Assembly: GCA_903859205.1 (NCBI GenBank)
Contig: CAIOLM010000036.1
Coordinates: 35,256 to 99,255, forward strand
DNA length: 64,000 nucleotides
Source: an uncultured Microbacteriaceae bacterium
Lineage (GTDB): Bacteria; Actinomycetota; Actinomycetes; Actinomycetales; Microbacteriaceae
Reading direction: 5' to 3'
The number at the start of each line of letters is the position of its first letter. The stretch's first letter is position 1. Shown piece by piece: positions 20,558 through 29,390 of the stretch. The notes under the pieces are model-generated. The model saw only the letters and a program-made list of their open reading frames with translations, was not told the DNA's origin and ran no database searches. Made by a program: the position numbers and the translations under genes.

Positions 20558-21469
20558 GTGACCGTTTACCCGCCCCGCGTTGTGCCCCTCGGTGGTGTGC
20601 GCGCGATGAAAGTGCGGCGCACAATTCCCCGAATCGGTCGCACCACCATCGGCGCCTGGTGTTTTCTCGACCACTACGGGCCGAATGAGATTCAGGGCGG
20701 CGACGCAGGGATGGCGGTTCCGCCGCACCCGCACACCGGATTGCAAACCGTCAGTTGGCTCTTCGAGGGCGAGATCGAGCACTACGACAGCGTGGGCTCG
20801 CACCAGTTGATCAACCCGGGCACGGTGAACCTGATGACTGCCGGGCGGGGAATCCAGCACGTCGAGGTGTCGACGCCGCGCACGAAGCGCATTCACGGGG
20901 TGCAGCTCTGGGTGGCGCTGCCGGATTCCGCGCGACATGGGCTGCCGTTCTTTGAGCATCACGTTGCGCCGCGGGCAAGCGTCGGCGGGGCATCTGTGAC
21001 CGTGTTCGTCGGCGAGATGCTGGGTGTTACCGCCCCGACGACAACCTTTAGTCCGCTCGTAGGAGCAGAGATTCTGATTCCCGCTGGCGAGCGCATCGAA
21101 CTGCCCGCGAACCCCGAATTCGAGTACGGCGTGCTCGTCGACTCGGGCGACGTGATCGTCAGCGGTGAGGTCGTCGAGCCTGCACACCTGGCCTACGCGC
21201 CCACGGGCGCCCACACGGTCGTCATCGAAACCGGTGACCAGCCGGCGAGGGTGCTGCTCATCGGCGGCGTTCCCTTTGGCGAAAAGCTCGTGATGTGGTG
21301 GAACTTCGTGGGCCGCGACCACGACGAAATTGCGGCGTTTCGTGCGAAGTGGCAAAGCGAGGTCGTCCACGGTACCGACCACGAGGGAGACTTCGGATTC
21401 GTGGCCTACCCGACAGGCCCACTGCCGGCTCCCGAGATGCCCACCGTTCGCCTGCGCGCCCGCGGATAG
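20558..21469 (+). CDS. Pirin family bicupin protein
   Basis: A 303-residue pirin. The four metal ligands of the N-terminal cupin are present: His57 and His59 (PPHPHTG), His101 and Glu103 (IQHVE). Some bacterial pirins have quercetin dioxygenase activity or regulate pyruvate dehydrogenase; which applies here cannot be told. The GTG start has a TTAGAT five bases upstream instead of a ribosome site. It is divergent from clpC. Confidence 0.92.
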   Translation: MTVYPPRVVPLGGVRAMKVRRTIPRIGRTTIGAWCFLDHYGPNEIQGGDAGMAVPPHPHTGLQTVSWLFEGEIEHYDSVGSHQLINPGTVNLMTAGRGIQHVEVSTPRTKRIHGVQLWVALPDSARHGLPFFEHHVAPRASVGGASVTVFVGEMLGVTAPTTTFSPLVGAEILIPAGERIELPANPEFEYGVLVDSGDVIVSGEVVEPAHLAYAPTGAHTVVIETGDQPARVLLIGGVPFGEKLVMWWNFVGRDHDEIAAFRAKWQSEVVHGTDHEGDFGFVAYPTGPLPAPEMPTVRLRARG

Positions 21470-21490
21470 CTTTCGGAGCTAGCTTCGAAG

Positions 21491-22432
21491 TTAGGCGACT
21501 TCGCCCATGTGCGTGCGGCGATACTCACGCGGGCTCACGCCGTAGGTCTGCTTGAAGATGCGCGAGAAGTGAGCTCCGTCGAAGATGCCCCAGTTCGCAG
21601 CAATGTCGCCGACGCTCGTTCCCGACTCGGTCGGATCGGCCAGCTGGCGACGGCACTGTTCGAGTCGACGATCACGCACCCACTGCGACACGGTGACGCG
21701 CTCGGCATGGAAGAGCTTGTGCAGTTGACGCGTAGAGATGAAGGTCGCGGCAGCAATGGTGTCGGGGCTGAGCGAGGGGTCAGACAAGTTCTCCATGATG
21801 TAGTCGCACACCCGAAGGAATCCTTGGGCACGCGATCCGCCTGCGAGCTTGTCTTCGACATACAGCTTCTCGGCGAGCGCAGCACCGACCAGGTCGATGA
21901 GCGAGTGCATGACGCGCATGCCTGCCCAGCCACCAAGCTCATCCATGTTGTCGGCGATGGTTTGCATGAACGGCGAAACCACAACGCCAATGCCTTCGTC
22001 AGCGCCGAGTCGCATCGCGGTGATAGTGCGCATGGTGTGCGAGGGCAGCGAAACCATGTTCTGCGGAAACCGCAAAACGAAGATGCGCACACGCTCGTCG
22101 AAGAACCGCTTGAACGGTCGCGTCGAGTCATAGAGCGTGTAATCGCCCGGGTTGAGCACCGAGCGAACGCCATCTTGCTCGATGACGCTCGAGCCCTCGA
22201 TCTGCAGCTCAATGCCATAGATGCGGGTGTCGTCGCCACTCAGAAGCGCGGGAGTGCGCTCGGAGCTGTGCGCATCCATGACGATGTCGAACATGCGAAC
22301 ACCGCTCATCGATTGTGACCGGATGCGCGCCCGAAAGTTTTCGCTAGCGGGGTCGAACAGCCTCATCGACAGGTGAGTGTCGGAGAGGACTGTCGACCAC
22401 GCCGCGAAATCGTACTCGAGCGTTTCGGTCAT
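21491..22432 (-). CDS. AraC family transcriptional regulator
   Basis: A 313-residue regulator: an N-terminal AraC-binding-type domain (about 1-190) and a C-terminal pair of helix-turn-helix motifs (about 210-310, with TIAAATFISTRQLHKLF and the YGVSPREYRR end). It begins 14 bases after the stop of the aldehyde dehydrogenase gene, whose operon it closes; a longer reading would overlap that gene and is rejected. The domain type is that of FeaR-like regulators of aromatic aldehyde or amine oxidation, so it probably controls the neighbouring dehydrogenase and decarboxylase. Confidence 0.88.
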   Translation of the reverse strand: MTETLEYDFAAWSTVLSDTHLSMRLFDPASENFRARIRSQSMSGVRMFDIVMDAHSSERTPALLSGDDTRIYGIELQIEGSSVIEQDGVRSVLNPGDYTLYDSTRPFKRFFDERVRIFVLRFPQNMVSLPSHTMRTITAMRLGADEGIGVVVSPFMQTIADNMDELGGWAGMRVMHSLIDLVGAALAEKLYVEDKLAGGSRAQGFLRVCDYIMENLSDPSLSPDTIAAATFISTRQLHKLFHAERVTVSQWVRDRRLEQCRRQLADPTESGTSVGDIAANWGIFDGAHFSRIFKQTYGVSPREYRRTHMGEVA

Positions 22433-22446
22433 GCTCGCGCCGCTAT

Positions 22447-23907
22447 TTAGAAGGGGTAAGGAGCGATGTCCGAGCGAACGGTCAGCCACTGGGTCTCAGT
22501 GAATGCCTCGAGGTTCGCCTCAGCTCCACCGAAGCGTGAACCCGTACCCGATGCACCAACGCCACCGAACGGAATGTTTGCTTCGTCACCGACGGTCTGC
22601 TCATTGATGTGCAAAATGCCGGTGTGCAGGCGATCGGCAATCTTCATTGCCTCGCCGACCTCACCGAGGATTCCGACCGAAAGGCCGTACTCCGAGTTCT
22701 CTGCAATCGCGATGGCCTCATCGATGGTCGAGAACTTGATGATCGGGGCAACCGGCCCGAAGATCTCGTTCTTCCATGCCGAGCTGTCCTGCGTGAGGTT
22801 CGTCAGAACGGTGGGCTTGAAGAAGTTGCCCTCGTGCGTTCCACCGGCGGCAAGTGTTCCACCCTGAGCAACGGTCTCGTCGACGATTGCCTGAATCTTG
22901 GCGGTCTGGTTTGCGTCGATGATCGGGCCAAGAGCGACCTGACCGGAAGCCGGGTCACCAACGGGCAGGTGGTTCGCCTTCTCGACGAGCGCTGCGACGT
23001 AAGCGTCGTAGACCGACTCGTGAACGATGTGGCGACCGGTGGTCATGCAGATCTGACCCTGGTGCATCCACGAACCGAATGCGCCTGCCGAAGCGGCCTT
23101 GGCAACGTCTACACCGGGGAGGACGATGAGGGCGTTGTTTCCGCCGAGCTCTAGGTGAGCACGCTTGAGGTGCTTGGCAGCGAGTTCGCCAACCTTGCGA
23201 CCCGCGGGAGTTGAACCGGTGAACGAAATCACGCGGACCTCGCGAGCAGAACACACTGCTTCGCCCACGTCTGCAGCACCGTTCAGGAGCTGGAAGACAC
23301 CGGCGGGGAGGCCGGCCTCTTCGAAGACGCGGATAAGAGCGGCACCTGCGCCGACAGCCGTGCGGGGGTCTGGCTTAAAGAGAACCGCGTTACCCAGGGC
23401 AATGGCCGGGGCAATCGAGCGAATCGAAAGAATCAGCGGGAAGTTGAATGGCGCAATGACCGTTACAACACCGGCGGGACGACGACGGGAGAAGCTCCAG
23501 TGGTCTCCGCCCGAGGGAAGAACCTGACCAGCGGGGTGAGTCGGAAGCGCGGATGCCTCGAAGCACTCCTGAGCAGCGATGTGCGTCTCGAGCCCAGCCT
23601 TGGGAGGAATGGAACCGGCCTCTTTGACCAACCACGACTCGATTTCTGCCGCGTGCTGCTCGAAGAGCTCGCCAGCCTTGCGAAGAATCGCTGCGCGAGC
23701 CTCGGGAGCGGTGTTTGCCCACTCAACCTGAGCTGCGGCTGCATCCTTGGCGGACTGCTCGACATCTGCAACAGATGCCATACCAATCGAGCCAAGCTTC
23801 TCGCCTGTGGCAGGCGACACGACGTCGCGCGATCCGCCACCGGCCTTAACCCAGCCCTTGGCTGTGTAAATCTTGTCGCTCCACAGAGCGGGATCCAGAA
23901 GTGCCAT
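22447..23907 (-). CDS. Benzaldehyde-type NAD(P)-dependent aldehyde dehydrogenase
   Basis: A 486-residue aldehyde dehydrogenase. Catalytic residues are Cys287 (QGQICMTTG) and Glu253 (LELGGNN), with Asn155 in PFNFPL and the cofactor motif FTGSTPAGRKVG at 229-240. The sequence style (short N-terminus, GEANIPFGG-like end) is that of benzaldehyde/vanillin dehydrogenases. A divergently placed benzoylformate-decarboxylase-like gene would produce its aldehyde substrate, and an AraC gene follows. GGAGGAG precedes the ATG. Confidence 0.88.
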   Translation of the reverse strand: MALLDPALWSDKIYTAKGWVKAGGGSRDVVSPATGEKLGSIGMASVADVEQSAKDAAAAQVEWANTAPEARAAILRKAGELFEQHAAEIESWLVKEAGSIPPKAGLETHIAAQECFEASALPTHPAGQVLPSGGDHWSFSRRRPAGVVTVIAPFNFPLILSIRSIAPAIALGNAVLFKPDPRTAVGAGAALIRVFEEAGLPAGVFQLLNGAADVGEAVCSAREVRVISFTGSTPAGRKVGELAAKHLKRAHLELGGNNALIVLPGVDVAKAASAGAFGSWMHQGQICMTTGRHIVHESVYDAYVAALVEKANHLPVGDPASGQVALGPIIDANQTAKIQAIVDETVAQGGTLAAGGTHEGNFFKPTVLTNLTQDSSAWKNEIFGPVAPIIKFSTIDEAIAIAENSEYGLSVGILGEVGEAMKIADRLHTGILHINEQTVGDEANIPFGGVGASGTGSRFGGAEANLEAFTETQWLTVRSDIAPYPF

Positions 23908-24073
23908 GTCTCCTCCTCGAGACCAGAATGCGTGCAGTACTCAGAACGGAAAAATCCGCGTGGTTGCGAGCGTACTCCGATTTCGAAAACCGCGTTTTGT
24001 CATTGAGCGCATCAGGATTGACGCGCAGAACCTTTGTCTCACAGCGCCCGTGCCCTGAAGCCGGCGGGGCGGA

Positions 24074-24079
24074 TAAAGT
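24074..24079 (+). promoter_or_regulatory. -10 hexamer of a leaderless promoter
   Basis: TAAAGT ends six bases before the decarboxylase ATG at 24086. Confidence 0.5.
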
Positions 24080-24085
24080 CGTGCC

Positions 24086-25705
24086 ATGACGACCGCTGCC
24101 GCTCGCACCATCCGTGATGCCACCTTCGACGTTCTGCGCTCACGCGGACTCACCCGCGTCTTTGCCAACCCCGGCTCGACCGAGATTCAGTTGCTGGCGA
24201 ACTTCCCGAAAGATTTCGATTTCACCCTGGCCCTGCATGAGGGCTCGGTTGTCGGCATGGCGACCGGATACGCGCTGGCTCGTCGCGCTCCGGCAATGGT
24301 CATCGTGCACACCACCGCAGGGCTGGGCAATGCGATTGGCGCCATTGCTACCGCGCGGGTAAACCGGGCGCCGCTGGTGATTCTGGTCGGCCAGCAAGAC
24401 CGCCGGCACATCGCCACCGACCCATTCTTGGCCGGACGCATTCGCGGTCTGGCCGGCGAGTATCCGGTTTGGTACAACGAGCCCATCACTGCCCAGGATG
24501 TTCCCGCAGCGCTGGCCCGCGCCCACCACGAGGCAGTGACCAAGCGTGGCCCCGCAATCGTTGTTGTACCCATGGACGACTGGAGCCAGCCGGTCGACGA
24601 AGCCCATGTCTTCGCTGCCGCCGCCCGCGTTGAGCGCACAGCCCGACCCAGCGAAGCCGCCGTGGCCGAACTCGCGCTCGCTTTGAACCAGGCAAAAAAT
24701 CCGGTCATCATTTCAGGCGCTGGAAATGACAGCGTCGAAGGATGGGCGGCTGCTGTTGCCCTCGCCGAGAAGATTAACGCCCCCGTGCTGCAGGAGTCGT
24801 TTGCTGGCGGTGCAGGTTTTCCGCAGAACCACCCGCTGTTCGCGGGATTCCTGTCGGCGTCTCGCTCGACCGTTCGCGGTCAGCTCACCCAGTTCGACCT
24901 CATCGTGAGCGTTGGCGCTCCGGTCTTTCGTCAGTACAACTATGAGGGCGGAGACATGTTCGCCCCCGGCACTCGCGTCTTCGTTTTGACGCAGGACTCC
25001 GACGAGGCGCACCGCTCCCCCGCCGAGCTGGCGATCATCGCGGATCTTGCTCCGACTCTGCAGGCAGTCACCGACATGGTGAACCCGGTAGCCACGTTGC
25101 GCACGACCATCGAGTTCAAGCGCCGCACGGTGAACCCACCAGCCGCAGGTGAGCCGTTGCGGGCATCCCAGGTGATGGCCGCGCTTGCCGAACTGATCAG
25201 TGACGACGTGATTCTTGTAGAGGAGACCCCCTCGAGTCGCCCCGACCTGCACGACCTTCTGCCCGCCAAGCAGCCGCTCGGCTTTGTGAGTGCGGCCATG
25301 GGCGGTCTTGGTTTCGGCCTGCCCGCAGCCATCGGCCTGCGTATGGGCAGCGAGCGCCCGGTTGTTGCGATCTTGGGTGACGGCTCGTCGATGTATGCCA
25401 TTCAGGGTCTGTGGTCGGCGGCCAAGTATCAGGCCGGCGCGCTTTTCATCATCTTGAACAACGGACGCTACGCCGTCATGGATCGACTCGACGAAAAGTT
25501 CGGCACGGGTTCCCCTGCCTGGCCGGCATTCGATGAGGTCGACTTTGTCGAGCTTTCGCGTTCACTCGGATGCCCTGCCGAGCGCATCTCAACCTACGAA
25601 GATGTTCGCGCCACCCTTGCCGAGGTTATGCCGACTCTCGCCTCGCGCACCGAACCGCTCGTGCTCGTGGTCGATGTGGAGCCTGAGCTCACCTTCGCGC
25701 CTTAA
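24086..25705 (+). CDS. mdlC: Benzoylformate decarboxylase-like thiamine-diphosphate enzyme
   Basis: A 539-residue ThDP enzyme with three domains. It has the catalytic Glu52 (LHEGSVV), Ser31 in NPGST corresponding to BFD Ser26, and His75 in HTTAGLGNA corresponding to BFD His70. The ThDP/Mg motif GDGSSM...NN is at about 432-460. The active-site His281 of the Pseudomonas enzyme aligns with Tyr284 here (VFRQYNYEGG). Such enzymes convert phenylglyoxylate or similar 2-oxoacids to aldehydes; the divergent aldehyde dehydrogenase supports this. The exact substrate is not certain. Confidence 0.82.
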   Translation: MTTAAARTIRDATFDVLRSRGLTRVFANPGSTEIQLLANFPKDFDFTLALHEGSVVGMATGYALARRAPAMVIVHTTAGLGNAIGAIATARVNRAPLVILVGQQDRRHIATDPFLAGRIRGLAGEYPVWYNEPITAQDVPAALARAHHEAVTKRGPAIVVVPMDDWSQPVDEAHVFAAAARVERTARPSEAAVAELALALNQAKNPVIISGAGNDSVEGWAAAVALAEKINAPVLQESFAGGAGFPQNHPLFAGFLSASRSTVRGQLTQFDLIVSVGAPVFRQYNYEGGDMFAPGTRVFVLTQDSDEAHRSPAELAIIADLAPTLQAVTDMVNPVATLRTTIEFKRRTVNPPAAGEPLRASQVMAALAELISDDVILVEETPSSRPDLHDLLPAKQPLGFVSAAMGGLGFGLPAAIGLRMGSERPVVAILGDGSSMYAIQGLWSAAKYQAGALFIILNNGRYAVMDRLDEKFGTGSPAWPAFDEVDFVELSRSLGCPAERISTYEDVRATLAEVMPTLASRTEPLVLVVDVEPELTFAP

Positions 25706-25734
25706 TCGCGCGGTGGCGACTCCGCTGCAGCCAC

Positions 25735-27114
25735 TTAGTGCTTGCGGCCACTGACGACGTCAGCGATTCGCGCAATGGGCGAGGTCGTCGACCGGCCGGA
25801 CCGCTCTGAGGTGTCGGCCATGCGATAGGCCGAGTAGAGGCCCCGCACGGCAAGCCAACGCAATGGCTCGACCTCCCAGTTGCGCACGCGGTGGTTGACC
25901 CACGGCAAGTGGGTTTCGTCGGTGTCTCGACCCAGCACCAGATCGGCCAGGGTTCGGCCAGCCAGGTTCGTTGCCGTGACGCCTGTTCCCACGTAACCAC
26001 CGGCCCAGCCGACTCGTGTTGCCTCGTCAAATCCGACGGTGGCAGACCAGTCGCGCGGAACACCCAGCACGCCCGACCAGGCGTGGTCGATGGCGGCGTG
26101 GGCCGCTGAAGGAAAGAGCCTGCGAAAAAGCGTGGTCAGGGCATCCACTGTCGAGTCGGCGGTCGAGCCGTCGCTGTCGGTGCGAGAGCCAAAGCGGTAG
26201 GGCACTCCCCTGCCTCCAATGGCAATGCGGTCGTCGGCTGTGCGCTGGGCGTAGAAGTAGCTGTGGGCCATGTCACCGATGACGTCGCGACCGGTCCAGC
26301 CGATCTCGCGCCAGGCGCTTTCGGGCAGCGGCTCAGTGGCGATCATCGATGAGTTCATGGGCAGCCACGCTCGGTGCAGCCCGGCAAGGTTTGCCGTGAA
26401 CCCCTCGGTTGCCCGAATGACCGCGGTCGAGGCAGTCATCACCCCGCGGTCAGTCACGACCCGACCCGATTCAATGACGCTTGCATTCGTCTGCTCGTAG
26501 ATGGTGACGCCCATGCCCTCGACGACTCGAGCCAGACCAGCAACCAGCTTGGCCGGGTGGATGCGCGCCGCATGCGGATGCCACAGCGCGCCGGTCGTGG
26601 GCTCAATGTTGACGCGCTCTCGGGCCTCGGCCGCGCTCAGCAAGACGGCATCGGTCATCGGCCAGGATTGCTCGTCGGTAGCCCACCCGACAAGGCGAGC
26701 CTGCTGTGCCGGATTCTGGGCCAAGATGAACTCACCCCCGCTGACGATGTCGGCGTCGATTCCCTCGCGTGCGGCCGCCCTGATGACCTCAGCGACGGTC
26801 TCGTTGAGCATGGATTGCATGTGCCCGGCCGAGTCACGACCGAACTTTTCGATGTACTGCTCTCGCCCGCCGGTGACCGAGTTGGTCAGCCAGCCACCGT
26901 TTCGACCGGATGCGCCGTATCCGGCGAACTCTTTCTCAACGATTGCGATTTCGAGGTCGGGTTGCGCGCGCTTGAGATAGTAGGCGGTCCATAGTCCGGT
27001 GTAACCGGCTCCGACGATGCAGACGTCGACCGAGCGGTCACCGGGAAGCGCCGGGCGCGATGATCGAACCCCGCCGAGTTGAGACCACCAAAAAGAGACC
27101 TCGCCGTTAATCAC
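25735..27114 (-). CDS. FAD-dependent amine/amino-acid oxidoreductase (DAO family)
   Basis: A 459-residue flavoprotein. The FAD dinucleotide motif VGAGYTG is at 34-40, the GASGRNGGW segment at about 67-75 is the hallmark of gamma-glutamylputrescine oxidase (PuuB)-type and related D-amino-acid-oxidase-fold enzymes, and the C-terminal GYVGTGVTATN loop closes the FAD site. The substrate is probably a secondary amine or polyamine derivative, but no put/puu genes are nearby. The start is GTG; the gene is convergent with the decarboxylase and precedes the MMPL gene. Confidence 0.85.
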   Translation of the reverse strand: MINGEVSFWWSQLGGVRSSRPALPGDRSVDVCIVGAGYTGLWTAYYLKRAQPDLEIAIVEKEFAGYGASGRNGGWLTNSVTGGREQYIEKFGRDSAGHMQSMLNETVAEVIRAAAREGIDADIVSGGEFILAQNPAQQARLVGWATDEQSWPMTDAVLLSAAEARERVNIEPTTGALWHPHAARIHPAKLVAGLARVVEGMGVTIYEQTNASVIESGRVVTDRGVMTASTAVIRATEGFTANLAGLHRAWLPMNSSMIATEPLPESAWREIGWTGRDVIGDMAHSYFYAQRTADDRIAIGGRGVPYRFGSRTDSDGSTADSTVDALTTLFRRLFPSAAHAAIDHAWSGVLGVPRDWSATVGFDEATRVGWAGGYVGTGVTATNLAGRTLADLVLGRDTDETHLPWVNHRVRNWEVEPLRWLAVRGLYSAYRMADTSERSGRSTTSPIARIADVVSGRKH

Positions 27115-27138
27115 GCCGTGATCTCTTTCTGGCTTTGC

Positions 27139-29352
27139 TTACTCGCCTGCGCGACCGAGCTTGCTCGGCCACCAGATCTTGCGCCCGATGTCATACGAGA
27201 GCGCGGGAACCAGCAGGGAGCGAACGAGCACGGTGTCGAGAATGACGCCGAACGCAACGATGAAGGCAATCTGAACCAGGAACAGAATCGGGATCACACC
27301 GAGAGCTGCGAAAGTTGCCGCGAGCACAATTCCGGCCGAGGTGATGACACCACCGGTGACCGCCAGACCCTTGAGAATGCCGGGTCGGGTGCCGATGTTG
27401 AAGCTCTCTTCACGCACGCGGGTCATCAAGAAGATGTTGTAGTCAATGCCCAGCGCCACAAGGAAGACAAAGCCAAATAGGGGCACGCTCGCATCCGCGC
27501 CCGGGAACTTGAAGATGTTGTTGAACACCAGTGCCGAGACACCCAGAGTTGCCGCGTAGCTGACGACGACCGTAAAGATCAAGATCAGCGGAGTCACAAT
27601 CGAGCGCAGAAGCAGCATCAAGATGATGAAGATGACAATCAGCACAATCGGGATGATTTTGGTCAAGTCAGCCTGAGCCGTCACGTTCGTATCGAGCGCG
27701 ATAGCCGTTTCACCACCGACAATCGCACCGGAATCATCGGCCGCGTACTCTGCGCGTAGGTTCTTGACAACGTTCTCAGCATCGGCCGAATCCGCCTGGG
27801 ACTTGAGCGTGGCGTTGATGAGGACCTTGCCGTCAACGACCTTGGGAACCGGGGTCACGGTCGGCACGACCAGCGGCGAGCGAGTCGCAATCGACTCGGC
27901 AACGGCCTTCTTCATGGCCTCTTCATATGCGGCCTTGGTCTTGTCTGCGTCAGGGAACACCGACACCTCGGTGATGCCCTTGGTGTCAGCCGCGGTCTTC
28001 TCGACCGAGGTGTAGTCAGCCTCGTTCGCGATGATGACGATGGGCGAACCTGCACCGGCGTCGAAGTGCTCGCCGAGCACCTTCTGGCCATCCACCGATT
28101 GGATGTTGTTACCAAGCAAGAAGTCGGTCTGCGGGAGGCCGCTTGCCTTGAGCGTGGGCAGGGCAGCGACGGCAGCCAGCAAAACAAGCAGCGTGACAAT
28201 CCAGGTCGTGCGTGGGCGCTTTGCAATCAGCGTGCCGACACGACGCCAGAGACCGCGAACACCCTCGAGACCGGGGATGACCTCAGAGCCAGCCTTTTCA
28301 ACCTTCTTCTTGCCGACCTTGGGCATGAACGGCCAGAAAGCAGCGCGACCGAAGGCGGCCAGAAGTGCCGGCAAGAACGAGACTGCCGCGAGGAAGGCGA
28401 AGAAGATGCCGAAGGCCGCGATTGGGCCAAGCGACTTGTTCGAGTTGAGGTCGCTGAACAGCAGGCACAGCAGGGCCAAGATGACGGTCATCGCCGAGAA
28501 GGCAATGGCCTCAAATGAGCCACGGTAAGCGCGACCGATGGCTGCCCACTTCGACTGCACCTCAAACAGTGATTCTCGATACCTCGAGACAAACAACAGG
28601 GCGTAGTCGGTTGCGGCACCAATAACCAGAATCGACAGAATGCCCTGACTCTGGCCAGAGACCTTGATGATGTCGTTAAGCGCGAGGTAGTAGATGCCCA
28701 CGATTGATGCGCTCAGTGCGAACACCGAGGTCAGCAACACCAGAATTGGCAACAGAATCGATCGGTAGACAATCAAAAGAATCACGAAGACAGCCAGCAG
28801 AGCTACGAGCAGCAGGATTCCGTCAATTCCGGCAAAGCCCTTGACGAAGTCCGCGAGCAAACCGGCCGGGCCGGTCACATAGTTGTCGAACGTGCTCGGG
28901 AAGTCTGCTGCAACCAGGGTGCGCAGTTCTGCAACATCTTTGGTGAGCTCCTCGCCGGAGGCAGTAAACGGCACGAAGTATTCGACGGCTTTGCCGTCTT
29001 TGGAGAAGGTGGGCAGGAACGACTGTGCGGGAAGGTCGGCTACGCCGGGAGACTCAGCAATCTTGGGGCTGAGCTCAATGAACTTGGCCTTCTCTTCGTC
29101 GGTAATGGTGCCCGACTTAGCGACCGAGACGATGACGCCCGGAATCGACTTCGAGTCATAGAACTTGGTCTGCCACGAGTTGACCTCGGTGCTCTCGGCG
29201 CTGGCAGGCAAGAAGCCTGCCTGGTCGTTAGTCGAAACGCTCGAGATCTTGCCGAAGGTGGGACCACCCACACCGGCGATGGCAAGCCACACCAAAATGA
29301 GCGCGGTTGGTAGCAAAATGCGCAGCCAGAGTTTCGGTGACCAGTCTTTCAA
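27139..29352 (-). CDS. MMPL/RND family membrane transporter
   Basis: A 737-residue inner-membrane protein with duplicated architecture: one N-terminal helix (about 8-27), an extracellular loop (30-170), a helix block (175-340), a cytoplasmic linker, a helix at about 370-395, a second loop and a second block (540-710). This is the MMPL plan known for export of lipids or small molecules in actinobacteria. The start is TTG with GGAGG six bases upstream. The exported substrate is unknown. Confidence 0.9.
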   Translation of the reverse strand: MKDWSPKLWLRILLPTALILVWLAIAGVGGPTFGKISSVSTNDQAGFLPASAESTEVNSWQTKFYDSKSIPGVIVSVAKSGTITDEEKAKFIELSPKIAESPGVADLPAQSFLPTFSKDGKAVEYFVPFTASGEELTKDVAELRTLVAADFPSTFDNYVTGPAGLLADFVKGFAGIDGILLLVALLAVFVILLIVYRSILLPILVLLTSVFALSASIVGIYYLALNDIIKVSGQSQGILSILVIGAATDYALLFVSRYRESLFEVQSKWAAIGRAYRGSFEAIAFSAMTVILALLCLLFSDLNSNKSLGPIAAFGIFFAFLAAVSFLPALLAAFGRAAFWPFMPKVGKKKVEKAGSEVIPGLEGVRGLWRRVGTLIAKRPRTTWIVTLLVLLAAVAALPTLKASGLPQTDFLLGNNIQSVDGQKVLGEHFDAGAGSPIVIIANEADYTSVEKTAADTKGITEVSVFPDADKTKAAYEEAMKKAVAESIATRSPLVVPTVTPVPKVVDGKVLINATLKSQADSADAENVVKNLRAEYAADDSGAIVGGETAIALDTNVTAQADLTKIIPIVLIVIFIILMLLLRSIVTPLILIFTVVVSYAATLGVSALVFNNIFKFPGADASVPLFGFVFLVALGIDYNIFLMTRVREESFNIGTRPGILKGLAVTGGVITSAGIVLAATFAALGVIPILFLVQIAFIVAFGVILDTVLVRSLLVPALSYDIGRKIWWPSKLGRAGE

Positions 29353-29390
29353 TGTGTGCCTCCACAGCAGTTCGTGAAGACCATTCTGTC

